Of a stretch of 64,000 nucleotides of DNA, positions 9,479 to 17,654 are shown piece by piece. Source of the stretch: CAVQND01 sp049518415 (GTDB taxonomy: Bacteria > Verrucomicrobiota > Verrucomicrobiia > Limisphaerales > UBA8199). The position numbers were made by a program, and so were the translations under genes. Location of the stretch: positions 1-64,000 of the forward strand of contig JBEKRX010000001.1 of assembly GCA_049518415.1 (NCBI GenBank), in the 5' to 3' direction. The first letter of the stretch is position 1. Every line of letters starts with the position of its first letter. Under the pieces are notes generated by a model. That model was not told the DNA's origin, ran no database searches, and was given only the letters and a program-made list of their open reading frames with translations.

Positions 9479-10663
9479 GTGCTGAACGACTATGCCATTG
9501 CGGGGCACTGGCCCGGGGATTTCCAGGAGACGGGCCTGCAGCAATGGGCGGAGAATTTGCGCCGCCGGTTGCGCGCGCCGGCGGTGTCACTGGGGCTGGT
9601 CTTTATGGCGCCGCGGTTCTTCCCTTACGCCCAGCAGGTCCTGGAAATCCTCCGCGTCCACGCCCGCATTCCGCTGCTGGTCGGTTGCTCCAGCCAAAGC
9701 CTGATCGTCGGTTCGTTCGAGGTCGAGCAAGACGCCGGGCTGGCCCTTGGCCTCTATTGGTTGCCCGGCGCCCAGCTCGAGGCCTTTCATTTCACCCAGG
9801 CACAGGTCGAGGCCTCCCGCCCCGGCTACTGGGGCTTGCAAAACGGCGTGCCCGCCAACCAGACCAACGGCTGGCTGGTATTTATTGACCCGTTCCATCT
9901 CGACAGCGAGGCCTGGCTGCGGACCTGGAACGAGGCCTACGCGCCGCTGCCGGTCATGGGCGGCCTGGCCAGCGGCGATTTCAGCGAGCAACTTACCCAG
10001 TTGTATTTGAACGGCGACCTGTTCGAAGAAGGCGGCGTCGCCATCTCCTTCGGCGGCCAGGTCAAGCTCCTGGGCATGATCTCCCAGGGCTGCACTCCCA
10101 TCGGCGAGACCTGGACGCTCACCAAGGTGGAGCAGAACATCATTCACGAGATCGGCAACCGCCCCGCCTACGACGTGCTGGCGGAGACCTTCAACCAACT
10201 GCCGCCCGAGGAACAACAAAAGGCCCGCGGCAACCTGTTCATCGGCCTGGTGGTGAACGAGTACCGGGATGAGTTCCAGCGGGGCGACTTCCTGGTTCGC
10301 AATTTGATCGGGGTGGACCCGCGTTCCGGGTGCATCGCCGTCTGGGCCCTGCCGCGCCTGGGGCAGACGGTCCAGTTCCAGCGCCGCTCGGCCGCCGCGG
10401 CCACCGAGGACCTGCACCAATTGTTGACGCGGGTGCGGCAGCAGTTGGCCCACGCCACCCTCTACGGCGGCTGCCTTTGCTGCTGCAACGGCCGCGGCCA
10501 AAACCTCTTCGGCCACCGCCATCACGATGCCCAGATGATCCAGCAACAGCTCGGTCCCATGGGTCTGGCGGGCTTCTTCTGCAACGGCGAAATCGGCCCC
10601 GTCGGCCCGAAAAACTTCCTCCACGGCTTCACCGCCTCGCTCGCGCTCTTTGTCCAGAAGTGA
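9479..10663 (+). CDS. FIST-domain signal-transduction/sensor protein
   Basis: About 394 residues from the GTG at 9479. The frame stays open much further upstream, but that stretch is antisense to the esterase gene and carries no domain. The N-terminal half (SLGLVFMAPRFF, IPLLVGCSSQSLIVGS) matches the FIST_N sensory domain. The C-terminal half (CCNGRG near the end, FFCNGEIGPVG, NFLHGFTASLALF) matches FIST_C. FIST proteins are thought to bind small ligands such as amino acids. No kinase or receiver is fused and there is no signal peptide, so it is probably cytoplasmic. The start codon is the weak point of this call. Confidence 0.82.
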   Translation: MLNDYAIAGHWPGDFQETGLQQWAENLRRRLRAPAVSLGLVFMAPRFFPYAQQVLEILRVHARIPLLVGCSSQSLIVGSFEVEQDAGLALGLYWLPGAQLEAFHFTQAQVEASRPGYWGLQNGVPANQTNGWLVFIDPFHLDSEAWLRTWNEAYAPLPVMGGLASGDFSEQLTQLYLNGDLFEEGGVAISFGGQVKLLGMISQGCTPIGETWTLTKVEQNIIHEIGNRPAYDVLAETFNQLPPEEQQKARGNLFIGLVVNEYRDEFQRGDFLVRNLIGVDPRSGCIAVWALPRLGQTVQFQRRSAAAATEDLHQLLTRVRQQLAHATLYGGCLCCCNGRGQNLFGHRHHDAQMIQQQLGPMGLAGFFCNGEIGPVGPKNFLHGFTASLALFVQK

Positions 10664-10957
10664 GCCGGCCGCGGGGCGACACAAAAACCTCAGGGCCGCG
10701 AATCCGCGCCGCCGGGGCTTTGAGGTCGAGGACTGCGTCCGCTCCCGGACGACTGGTTCAAGCGCCGAGTACGTCAGCGTATTTATGAAACGGCCCACTA
10801 AGCCTTGGCTGGCGCCATGGACGACCATCATTTTTGTCAATCATCGGTCCAGGTTTTTCGATTGGCGCGGGCGGGCGGAAATGTGTGAAACTTGCAGGAG
10901 CAAGCACTCTGTGCTGCTAGAGTCGAACATGCTCGCAAGCGGAGAAAGGATCAAGTT

Positions 10958-12145
10958 ATGAAGTCTAAGACGGCTCGGAACGCGGTGCTGGCGCTGGTCG
11001 GTTTGCTGGCCCTGACCATTTATATTCTCGCCTGCACTTCGTTCAGCCCGGATGACACGAAAGTGCTTTACCCGACCTTCGGCGGGACCAACGGCGCGGT
11101 GGGCGTGGCGGTGTATGAGCGGGAATCGGGGCGAAGCGAATTGCTGTTCGTGCCGGTGGTGTTCGAGGAGGCCGAGGGCCAGGCCGCCGCGCCGCAGTTG
11201 CTGCGGTCGCAGTGGCTGGCCGACGGCCGGCGCGTCCTGGTCGCCTGGCCCGGAGAAAAGAACAGCGACTTGCTGAACCTGGTTTTAATCCCCTGGGGCT
11301 CGCGCGGGCCGGTCAAGCTTTTCAGCCTGCCCAAAGTCAAGGACGCCGGCGCGATGTTGCTCATGCCGCTGCCCGTGGCCGGAGACCGCGTGTTGATCAT
11401 GGAATCCCGCCAGCAGGTTGCCCGGCTCGACCTCAAGACCGGCGGCCTTGCGCGCCACTCGCTGGGGGATGAGAAGTCGGAGTTTTCACTCTACCCGGCC
11501 GCCGCGGACCAGGGGGCGTTCTACCTCCAGGAACGGAAGGAACCGGAGCGGAGCCGGGTTTTCGGCCGGCTGGAGCCGGACAGTTTCGCCTTGACCCCGC
11601 TGGTGACGTTCACCAACGAGCCCGCGGACGGCTCATTCTTCACCTACGACGAGCAGGGCAAACGGGTGGCCTTCGTGGAAAAAGGGCCGGGGAGCGGCCT
11701 CCAGCTCGTCGTGCGCGAGCAGGGCAAACCGCCGCTGACCCGCCCGCTGGAAACCGAAGGGGAAGAGTTGGGATTCGGCAACGCCGTGTTCTCCCGCAAA
11801 GGCGACACCCTGCTGGCCTCCTGCCAAAAGAAGAAAGCGGGCGCCGCCCTCGCCTCTTACAGCCTGCTCGAAATCCCGCTCGGCGCCGCGCCCGTTCGCG
11901 AGACCGTGCTCATTCCGGCCCTGGAGACGAAAGATGAGGGGGTCGCCTTCTATTTCCAGGTGGGCGTCTCCCATGACGGCAAGACCGCCGCCGCCGCCTC
12001 CACCTACCTCGCCTGCGCCGCCACCAAGGACTTTAAACCCGAGGATTGCGCCCTGTTCTTCGTGGATTTGAGCGATGCCAAACGGAAAGTGACCAAGGTG
12101 CCGATTCCCCTCCCGGCCGAACGTTCCGCGCCGGGTGGCAGGTGA
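10958..12145 (+). CDS. Lipoprotein with TolB-like beta-propeller repeats
   Basis: The ATG at 10958 is chosen because GGAGAAAGGA (10941-10950) sits 7 bp upstream and a lipoprotein signal follows: positively charged N-terminus, hydrophobic core, then YILAC with Cys about residue 27. The mature protein contains recurring blade motifs (FSPDDTKVLYPTF, DEQGKRVAFVEK, FSRKGDTLLASCQ, SHDGKTAAAAST), as in TolB/DPP-IV-type propellers. About 395 residues. Probably an envelope-attached protein-interaction scaffold; the ligand is unknown. The 294 bp upstream of it hold no gene I can support. Confidence 0.75.
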   Translation: MKSKTARNAVLALVGLLALTIYILACTSFSPDDTKVLYPTFGGTNGAVGVAVYERESGRSELLFVPVVFEEAEGQAAAPQLLRSQWLADGRRVLVAWPGEKNSDLLNLVLIPWGSRGPVKLFSLPKVKDAGAMLLMPLPVAGDRVLIMESRQQVARLDLKTGGLARHSLGDEKSEFSLYPAAADQGAFYLQERKEPERSRVFGRLEPDSFALTPLVTFTNEPADGSFFTYDEQGKRVAFVEKGPGSGLQLVVREQGKPPLTRPLETEGEELGFGNAVFSRKGDTLLASCQKKKAGAALASYSLLEIPLGAAPVRETVLIPALETKDEGVAFYFQVGVSHDGKTAAAASTYLACAATKDFKPEDCALFFVDLSDAKRKVTKVPIPLPAERSAPGGR

Positions 12146-12185
12146 AGCGGAAACCAGCCGTAGAACCACCAACTGAGTCTTCACC

Positions 12186-12863
12186 ATGCTTGAGTTTCTC
12201 GGTCATTGGTTTGGCCTGCTGTGCGGGCAAGACCCGGACCACACCTGGGCGCCGGGCGGGTTGCTGCTGCCGTGCTGCCAGCGCTGTCTGGGCCTCTATG
12301 TCGGCGCCGGCATCGCGGCCTGCCTGCATTGGCGGCTCAGGCCGAGCTTGAGCGGCCGATTCCTGGAAACGCATGGGCTCTTTCTCCTGCTGATGGCGCC
12401 TTTGGGGTTTCACTGGCTGCCGCAAGGACCCGTCCCGCGGACCGTCAGCGGCGTGTTGTTCGGGTTCGGGGTGGCGACGTTTTTGTGGTTGCCGGTGAGC
12501 GCCTGGGCAGCTTCTACGATCTTTGCACCGCGCAGAGGGACCAGGCACCGGGCCGAACTGACTCAGGCTCAAAGCCAGTGTGCCCACCCCCGGGCCTTCC
12601 CCGCCCCGTCGTGCCGTTACGCCATCGCCTTGGCTGCGACCCTGGTGCTGACGCCGCTGCTGGCGGCGCTGGGCGGGACTCCAGCCGCTTACGCCCTGTC
12701 AGGTCTGGCCCTCGGCGGCGCAGCCGCTCTCGCCCTGCTGACCCTGGCCAACACCGCCCTCTTCCTCTCCGGGGCCATCCACCTCCACCGCCGCCTCAAA
12801 CCCCCTTCGGCCTGGCAAGGGACGAGTGAGACCAGGCAACCAGGTAACTTCGCAGCCAGGTAA
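12186..12863 (+). CDS. DUF2085 family membrane protein
   Basis: 225 residues with several hydrophobic segments (about 70-110 and 145-200). The N-terminal CCQRCLGLYVG is the paired-Cys signature of DUF2085 (typically CHQ...CxRCxGxYxG), a small predicted inner-membrane protein family of unknown function. The C-terminal tail (GTSETRQPGNFAAR) is encoded by a dispersed CCAGGCAACCAGGTAAC-type repeat, so the ancestral end is probably shorter. The radical SAM gene begins 2 bp after the stop, suggesting cotranscription. Confidence 0.75.
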   Translation: MLEFLGHWFGLLCGQDPDHTWAPGGLLLPCCQRCLGLYVGAGIAACLHWRLRPSLSGRFLETHGLFLLLMAPLGFHWLPQGPVPRTVSGVLFGFGVATFLWLPVSAWAASTIFAPRRGTRHRAELTQAQSQCAHPRAFPAPSCRYAIALAATLVLTPLLAALGGTPAAYALSGLALGGAAALALLTLANTALFLSGAIHLHRRLKPPSAWQGTSETRQPGNFAAR

Positions 12864-12865
12864 CC

Positions 12866-14380
12866 ATGTCCGATCTCTTCCTGTTCGTGCGTCCGCCGCG
12901 CCCCTTGTGGCCGTTTAACAGCCCGGCCAGCGCCTTCTGGCCGCCGCTGGCCTTTGCTTCCCTGGCGGCGATGTTGCGGGAGCAGGTACGCGATTTGCGC
13001 GTCGAGATCCTGGATGCGCCGGCCTTGGCCATGGGCTGGCGCACGCTCGAGGCCGAAATCCATCGGCGCCGGCCAGCCTTTGTCGGCATCGGCGAGGAGG
13101 CGGTCAGTTGTGTGGAAGGGCTGCGGCTGGCGCGGCTGGCCAGGGCCGGCGGCGCGCGGGTCATCGCCGGGGGTTGCTTTTTTGGCCAGCTCGCGCCCCA
13201 GGCATTGGCGACCGGGCTGATTGACGTGGTCGTCCACGGAGAAGGCGAGTTGACACTTGTGGAACTGGTGCAGGCGTTGCGCGGAGGCCCTGGGGAAGCC
13301 TTGGCCAAAGTGGACGGGATTTCGTTCCGGGCAGGCGGGTCAGAGGGCGCGGTGGTGACCACGCCCCCGCGCCAACTGCTCCCGGACCTGGATGCCCTGC
13401 CGCTGCCCGCGTACGACCTGCTGCCGGTCGAGCGCTACGGCGCCCGGAGCCTCAACCACCCCCGCCTGGCCGCCGTCGAGCTGGGGCGCGGCTGTTTCGG
13501 GTGCTGCGACTTTTGCGTGCTGTGGCGGCAGATGGGACGGTTCACCGGCGGACGGCTGGTGCCCCATCTGCGCGTCAAGTCCCCCGCGCGGATGCTCGAG
13601 GAGGTCCGCCTGCTGGTGCGCCGCTATGGCCGGCGTTACCTGGGCTGGGTCGACCCGTGCTTCAATGCCGACGCGCGCGCGCCGGGCCAAGTGGCGGAAC
13701 TGATGCTGCGCGAGGGCCTCCGCGTGGGGCAGAGCGCCTGGGTGCGCACCGATGCGCTGGTGCGCGATGCCCGCTCGGGCGCGCTGGCCAGTTGCGTGCG
13801 CGCCGGCCTCAACGAGGTCTATCTCGGCATCGAACGCGCCGACGCCGCCAGCCTGGCGGCCCTGCACAAGACCAGCGGCGTGGCCGAGGCGCGGGCCGCC
13901 CTGGAAATCCTGCGCGAGCAGTTCCCGGCGGTCCTGGCCATCGGCTCTTTCATTTACGGTCTGCCCGGCGACTCGCCCCGCGCGGTGCGGGCCATCCACC
14001 GGCTGGCCATCGAACTGGGGCTGGACCAGTTTTTTTTCATCCCGCTGACGCCGCTGCCCGGCACGCAGGGATGGCGTGCCGAGCTTTGGGACCCCACCGG
14101 CGAGCGCTTTCGGGAATTCAACTTCCTGCCCACTGGACGGCCCCATGGCCGCTACGCGGCGCTGGAACGGGCCTTGCTCTTCTCACTGCTCTGCAACTGG
14201 CCCCCGGCCCGCCTGCGCAGTTGGCGGCAACGGCTTTTCTGCGGCGATGCCCGGAAACGCCGCGTGCACCGGCGGCTGCAGACCCGCGCCGCCCGCTTCC
14301 ACCTCGGCCGCCTGCTCAACCGCGCCCTGGGCGGAGGCGATGACCTGGGCCTGGTCTTTCCGCGGTGGTACGAGGGGTGA
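12866..14380 (+). CDS. B12-binding domain radical SAM protein
   Basis: 504 residues. Residues ~40-140 form a cobalamin-binding Rossmann fold (FVGIGEEAV, VIAGGCFF, DVVVHGEGELTL) lacking the DxHxxG motif, as in BchE-like members. The radical SAM cluster motif is Cys210-x3-Cys214-x2-Cys217 in GRGCFGCCDFC. The rest is a typical TIM barrel (VDPCFNAD, EVYLGIERAD, FIYGLPGD). Members methylate, cyclise or rearrange unactivated carbons. With no biosynthetic cluster around it, the substrate cannot be assigned. It begins directly after the DUF2085 gene. Confidence 0.88.
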   Translation: MSDLFLFVRPPRPLWPFNSPASAFWPPLAFASLAAMLREQVRDLRVEILDAPALAMGWRTLEAEIHRRRPAFVGIGEEAVSCVEGLRLARLARAGGARVIAGGCFFGQLAPQALATGLIDVVVHGEGELTLVELVQALRGGPGEALAKVDGISFRAGGSEGAVVTTPPRQLLPDLDALPLPAYDLLPVERYGARSLNHPRLAAVELGRGCFGCCDFCVLWRQMGRFTGGRLVPHLRVKSPARMLEEVRLLVRRYGRRYLGWVDPCFNADARAPGQVAELMLREGLRVGQSAWVRTDALVRDARSGALASCVRAGLNEVYLGIERADAASLAALHKTSGVAEARAALEILREQFPAVLAIGSFIYGLPGDSPRAVRAIHRLAIELGLDQFFFIPLTPLPGTQGWRAELWDPTGERFREFNFLPTGRPHGRYAALERALLFSLLCNWPPARLRSWRQRLFCGDARKRRVHRRLQTRAARFHLGRLLNRALGGGDDLGLVFPRWYEG

Positions 14381-14424
14381 GGGCAGGACCGGAGACCGGA
14401 GCCAGGCAAGACGCCGGCCAGGCT

Positions 14425-15636
14425 TCAGTCGACCACCGGCTCGCTGCCGTCGACCATCTTCACTTTATTGTGGAGGAAGTATTCCCTGGTCAGCGCCTTG
14501 ACCAGCCGCTGGCGCTGGTCGTAGAGGCGTTTGAGCTTGCGCGGCTTGTGCTTGGCCAGCGCATAGTGCGTCAGCAGCGGCAGGGCAATCGTCGTGTCCG
14601 TGTAGCAGACGACCGCGTCGGGGAGACGTTCCGGGGCCACCTTGCCCCAGCTCACCGCCTCGCTCGGCGTGGCGCCCGACAGACCGCCGGTGTCGGGCCG
14701 GGCATCGGTGACCTGCAGGAAGTAGTCCTGGCCGAATTCCTTGATGCGGAGGACTTCCTGGATTTGCGGTTCGGTCTGGAGCATGAAGTTCTTGGGACTG
14801 CCCCCGCCCCAGAGCACGACCGCGCTCTTGCCGCCGGCGCGCTTGGCCGCCAGCACAAAGGCCGTGGTTTCGTTGACATCGATGGACGGGTTGAGGCGGA
14901 GCCGGTTGCCGCGCAATTCGACGCCGGCCACGTTCATGCCGATGGTCGAGTCGCCCGGGGACGAGGTGTAACAGGGCACGCCGGCGCGGTAGGCGGCGGC
15001 GAGGACCGAGAGGTCCTTGAGGCGGGCCTGGCGTTCCCATTGGGCGCAATGCTGGCCCAGCAGGTAGTGCAGTTCCGCCGTGCCCATCTCCTTCTGAAAC
15101 TCGGGCTGGACCAGCAGGCGGCGCAGGACCTCGTCGGTGGCCATCAGGCAATCGCTGTAGCCCAGCAGCACATCGTAGATGCGCACGATGTCGTTGTTGC
15201 GCAGGTCGGTGTCGTCCAGCTTGAAGCTGCCGACGCGCACAGGGTAGTTCAGTGCGAAGTGCAGGTCGTGGTAGAGGTTCGCGCCGGTGGCGACCAGCCA
15301 GTCCACGAACCCGGCCTTGATCAGCGGCACGATGCTCGAACAGCCCAGCCCAGCCGGAGTCAGCGCGCCCGCAAAGCTCATGCCCACGGTCACGTCCGGC
15401 TCGAGCATTTTCCCGGTGAAAAGCTGGCAGCCTTCCTTGAGCCGCGCCCCATTGTAAGCCAGAAAGGTCTCATCGATCAGGTCCGGGAGCTTTTCCTGGC
15501 CGCTGATGTTCCGGGGGCGAATGCGTTTGCCGGACAGGTACTGGTCGCGATGAGGACAATGCGTCTGCTTGAGCCAATCCGGCATTGCGGACACGTCACG
15601 CCGCGCTCGCACGTGCCTCTTTTCAGTTCTTGCCAT
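14425..15636 (-). CDS. Deoxyhypusine synthase-like protein (bacterial DHS/homospermidine synthase family)
   Basis: 403 residues starting at MARTEKRH. The ATG at 15636 has GGATTCG about 9 bp upstream. The signature GGGSPKNF carries Lys282, equivalent to the catalytic Lys that forms the aminobutyl imine in DHS. NAD-binding and spermidine-site regions are also recognisable (SFAGALTPAGLG, VATGANLYHDLHF, TSSPGDSTIGMNVAG). Bacteria lack the eIF5A substrate. Bacterial homologues are proposed to act in polyamine metabolism, for example homospermidine synthesis. The exact activity is inferred. Confidence 0.9.
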   Translation of the reverse strand: MARTEKRHVRARRDVSAMPDWLKQTHCPHRDQYLSGKRIRPRNISGQEKLPDLIDETFLAYNGARLKEGCQLFTGKMLEPDVTVGMSFAGALTPAGLGCSSIVPLIKAGFVDWLVATGANLYHDLHFALNYPVRVGSFKLDDTDLRNNDIVRIYDVLLGYSDCLMATDEVLRRLLVQPEFQKEMGTAELHYLLGQHCAQWERQARLKDLSVLAAAYRAGVPCYTSSPGDSTIGMNVAGVELRGNRLRLNPSIDVNETTAFVLAAKRAGGKSAVVLWGGGSPKNFMLQTEPQIQEVLRIKEFGQDYFLQVTDARPDTGGLSGATPSEAVSWGKVAPERLPDAVVCYTDTTIALPLLTHYALAKHKPRKLKRLYDQRQRLVKALTREYFLHNKVKMVDGSEPVVD

Positions 15637-15862
15637 AATTTCGAATCCGATTCTTGGCAGAGACAATACGCAGGAACGACCGGATGCCAATACAAAAACC
15701 GTTTGACCAGCCAGCCAGGCCAAGGTAACATTCCCAGCGTCCCTTTCGGAAGGGGGCACAGCAACAAAAGCGACAACAACAACCAAACGAAGCTGTTGCA
15801 GGGCTCAGGTGCTTCTCAGCCCCCGGCGGGGGCCTTGCGGCGGATGCACAATAGGAACCAAG

Positions 15863-16477
15863 ATGAAATACAGGATCAAACTCGCAGTGCTCGGGGCATT
15901 ATTGGCAGCCGGGGTTGCCCAGGCGGCGACCGTGACCACCGTGACCAACTTTGAGCAAACACTCAGCGTCGCGCTGAAGGCCACTATACAGGGTCCGACT
16001 ACTGCAAACGGCACTACTGTCACCACCGCCTCGGTAGCGACAAAGGACGTGATTAAGGCGCTGGGCAATGCGCTTGCCACCAATTTCTCCTCCAAGGCCC
16101 AGTTGCTGGTCATTACCCCTACTAACACTGACAATTCCTCCTACTGGGTTGTCCGGGACGTCGTGAACAAGGCGAACGTTGACACCACGGTGAGCGACAG
16201 CTTTACGGGCGGAAGATTGGGCAGCAAGGTGAAGAGCTCCAAGGTTTCCAACGGGAAAACCACCGGCACCACATACCAAATCCGCGACCTGGGGTTTCAA
16301 CCCCCGAGCATGAGCCCGAGCTTGAGTTTCGACCTGACGATTTTTATCACCGAAGCGATCCCGACGGGAACGATCAGTGCCTCCGGCGTCGGCACTGGTA
16401 CGGTTGGCGCCAATGAGGCGGTCTTCAAAGGCACGTTCAGCGCGTCCGCGTACAAGGCCGTGAAGGTCAAGCTGTAG
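15863..16477 (+). CDS. Exported protein of unknown function
   Basis: 204 residues from the ATG at 15863 (AGGA about 8 bp upstream), with a clear signal peptide MKYRIKLAVLGALLAAGVAQA and cleavage after AQA. The mature part is rich in Thr, Ser, Asn and Val and is probably all beta. No recognised domain. It is lower in GC than its neighbours. Its last 11 bp overlap the end of the convergent WYL regulator gene. I cannot assign a function. Confidence 0.7.
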   Translation: MKYRIKLAVLGALLAAGVAQAATVTTVTNFEQTLSVALKATIQGPTTANGTTVTTASVATKDVIKALGNALATNFSSKAQLLVITPTNTDNSSYWVVRDVVNKANVDTTVSDSFTGGRLGSKVKSSKVSNGKTTGTTYQIRDLGFQPPSMSPSLSFDLTIFITEAIPTGTISASGVGTGTVGANEAVFKGTFSASAYKAVKVKL

Positions 16478-17564
16478 GCGCCAGGTCAGTAGTAATAGTG
16501 CTTGCGCTCGGACCAGGGAGCGGCAACTGGCCGCCCCCAGCCGGTTCTTTTGCCTGCTGGCCGAGGTCTTGGTAACGCTCCTGCAAAGCCAGTGCGGTCT
16601 CGTGCAGCCGCGCCGCCAAGGCCTTGGGCCTCACCACGGTGGCATGAGCGCCCCAACTCAGGACCCATCGTTCCGCCTCCTTAAGGCTGCCCAACCGCAT
16701 CCGCAGTTGAATCTGGCCGCCCGGTATTTCGGTCAACTCCTGGCTTGGGTGCCAGCGCCGGCCCCGCACCAGGTCCGCCGCCCAGGCATCGAAGTCGATG
16801 ACCAGCTCGTAATCGCCGCGGCCCCTATAGACCTGGAAGGCGCCGCGCAGGTATTCATTGAGATCAAAGTTTCGGGGTTTGACAAAGTGTTCCTCGGTAA
16901 TCTGAGGCTGGCGCAAACGGTTGAGCAAGAAGGTGCGCAGGTCCTGGCGTTGGACATCAAAGGCGAACAGATACCAGTGGTTATCGATGCAGGCCAGGTG
17001 GTAGGGATAGACTCGCCGCCGGCGGGCCTTGGGGGCGCCGAAGTTGCGGTAGAGGAAGGCCAGGCCCCGGCGCTGCTGCAAGGCGCGCGTGATGATTTCA
17101 AAGGCCTCCAGGTCGGCGTCCCCAGGGGCGAAGGGCCGGAAGGAAAGCAGCTCCTCCAGGTTGCCCAGCGTGAAGCGGAGGCGCTGATCGAGTTGGCCGG
17201 TGAGTTTGCGGAAGGCGGTCTCCAGGGGCTGCTGGAAAGGCGTGCCGTGATACTGGGCGATGGCCTTGTCGGCCACCAGGAAGGCGAACATTTCCGCCTC
17301 GGTGATGGAGACCATCGGCAGGTGTTCCACCGGGCAGGTGTAGCAGTAACCGTTGCGGCGGCTGTCGTACTCGATCGGCAAGTCCAGCCGATACTTCATG
17401 AAGTCCACGTCCCGCTTGGCGGTGCGGGCGCAAACCTCGAATTCCTCGGCCAGGCGCTGGCAATTGGGGTACTGGCTGTTGGCCAGCAGCTCGTGGATGC
17501 GCATCATGCGCTCCCAGGGCGGCCGGGAGTAAACCTGAAGCTGAACCTTCGGCATAAATTCCAT
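16467..17564 (-). CDS. WYL-domain transcriptional regulator (DeoR/YafY-like)
   Basis: 365 residues from the ATG at 17564 (alternative 17555). The N-terminal helix-turn-helix covers about 20-60 (MRIHELLANSQYPNCQRLAEEFEVCARTAKRDV in outline). The WYL ligand-binding domain follows at ~165-300, with the family's Y-P-Y-H-L...W-Y-L-F core (YPYHLACIDNHWYLFAFD), then a WCX-like C-terminal extension. WYL proteins bind single-stranded nucleic acid or nucleotides and often control DNA-damage or defence genes. It is divergent from the secretin-like gene across a 90-bp gap containing TTGACA at 17593-17598, so that gene is a candidate target. Confidence 0.88.
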   Translation of the reverse strand: MEFMPKVQLQVYSRPPWERMMRIHELLANSQYPNCQRLAEEFEVCARTAKRDVDFMKYRLDLPIEYDSRRNGYCYTCPVEHLPMVSITEAEMFAFLVADKAIAQYHGTPFQQPLETAFRKLTGQLDQRLRFTLGNLEELLSFRPFAPGDADLEAFEIITRALQQRRGLAFLYRNFGAPKARRRRVYPYHLACIDNHWYLFAFDVQRQDLRTFLLNRLRQPQITEEHFVKPRNFDLNEYLRGAFQVYRGRGDYELVIDFDAWAADLVRGRRWHPSQELTEIPGGQIQLRMRLGSLKEAERWVLSWGAHATVVRPKALAARLHETALALQERYQDLGQQAKEPAGGGQLPLPGPSASTITTDLAPTA

Positions 17565-17654
17565 TCGCTGGTTCCGGCCTGTTTTGGCCTCTTTGACAGA
17601 AAAAGTCAAACCCGCTTCACATTCTCTTAAGGTGGGCTGCGCTAGGCTGCCCGC

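Noticed and set aside
10664..10957. 103-codon plus-strand frame between the FIST and lipoprotein genes
   Set aside because: No homology or signal. It overlaps the lipoprotein ribosome binding site in another frame, and the composition is not gene-like.
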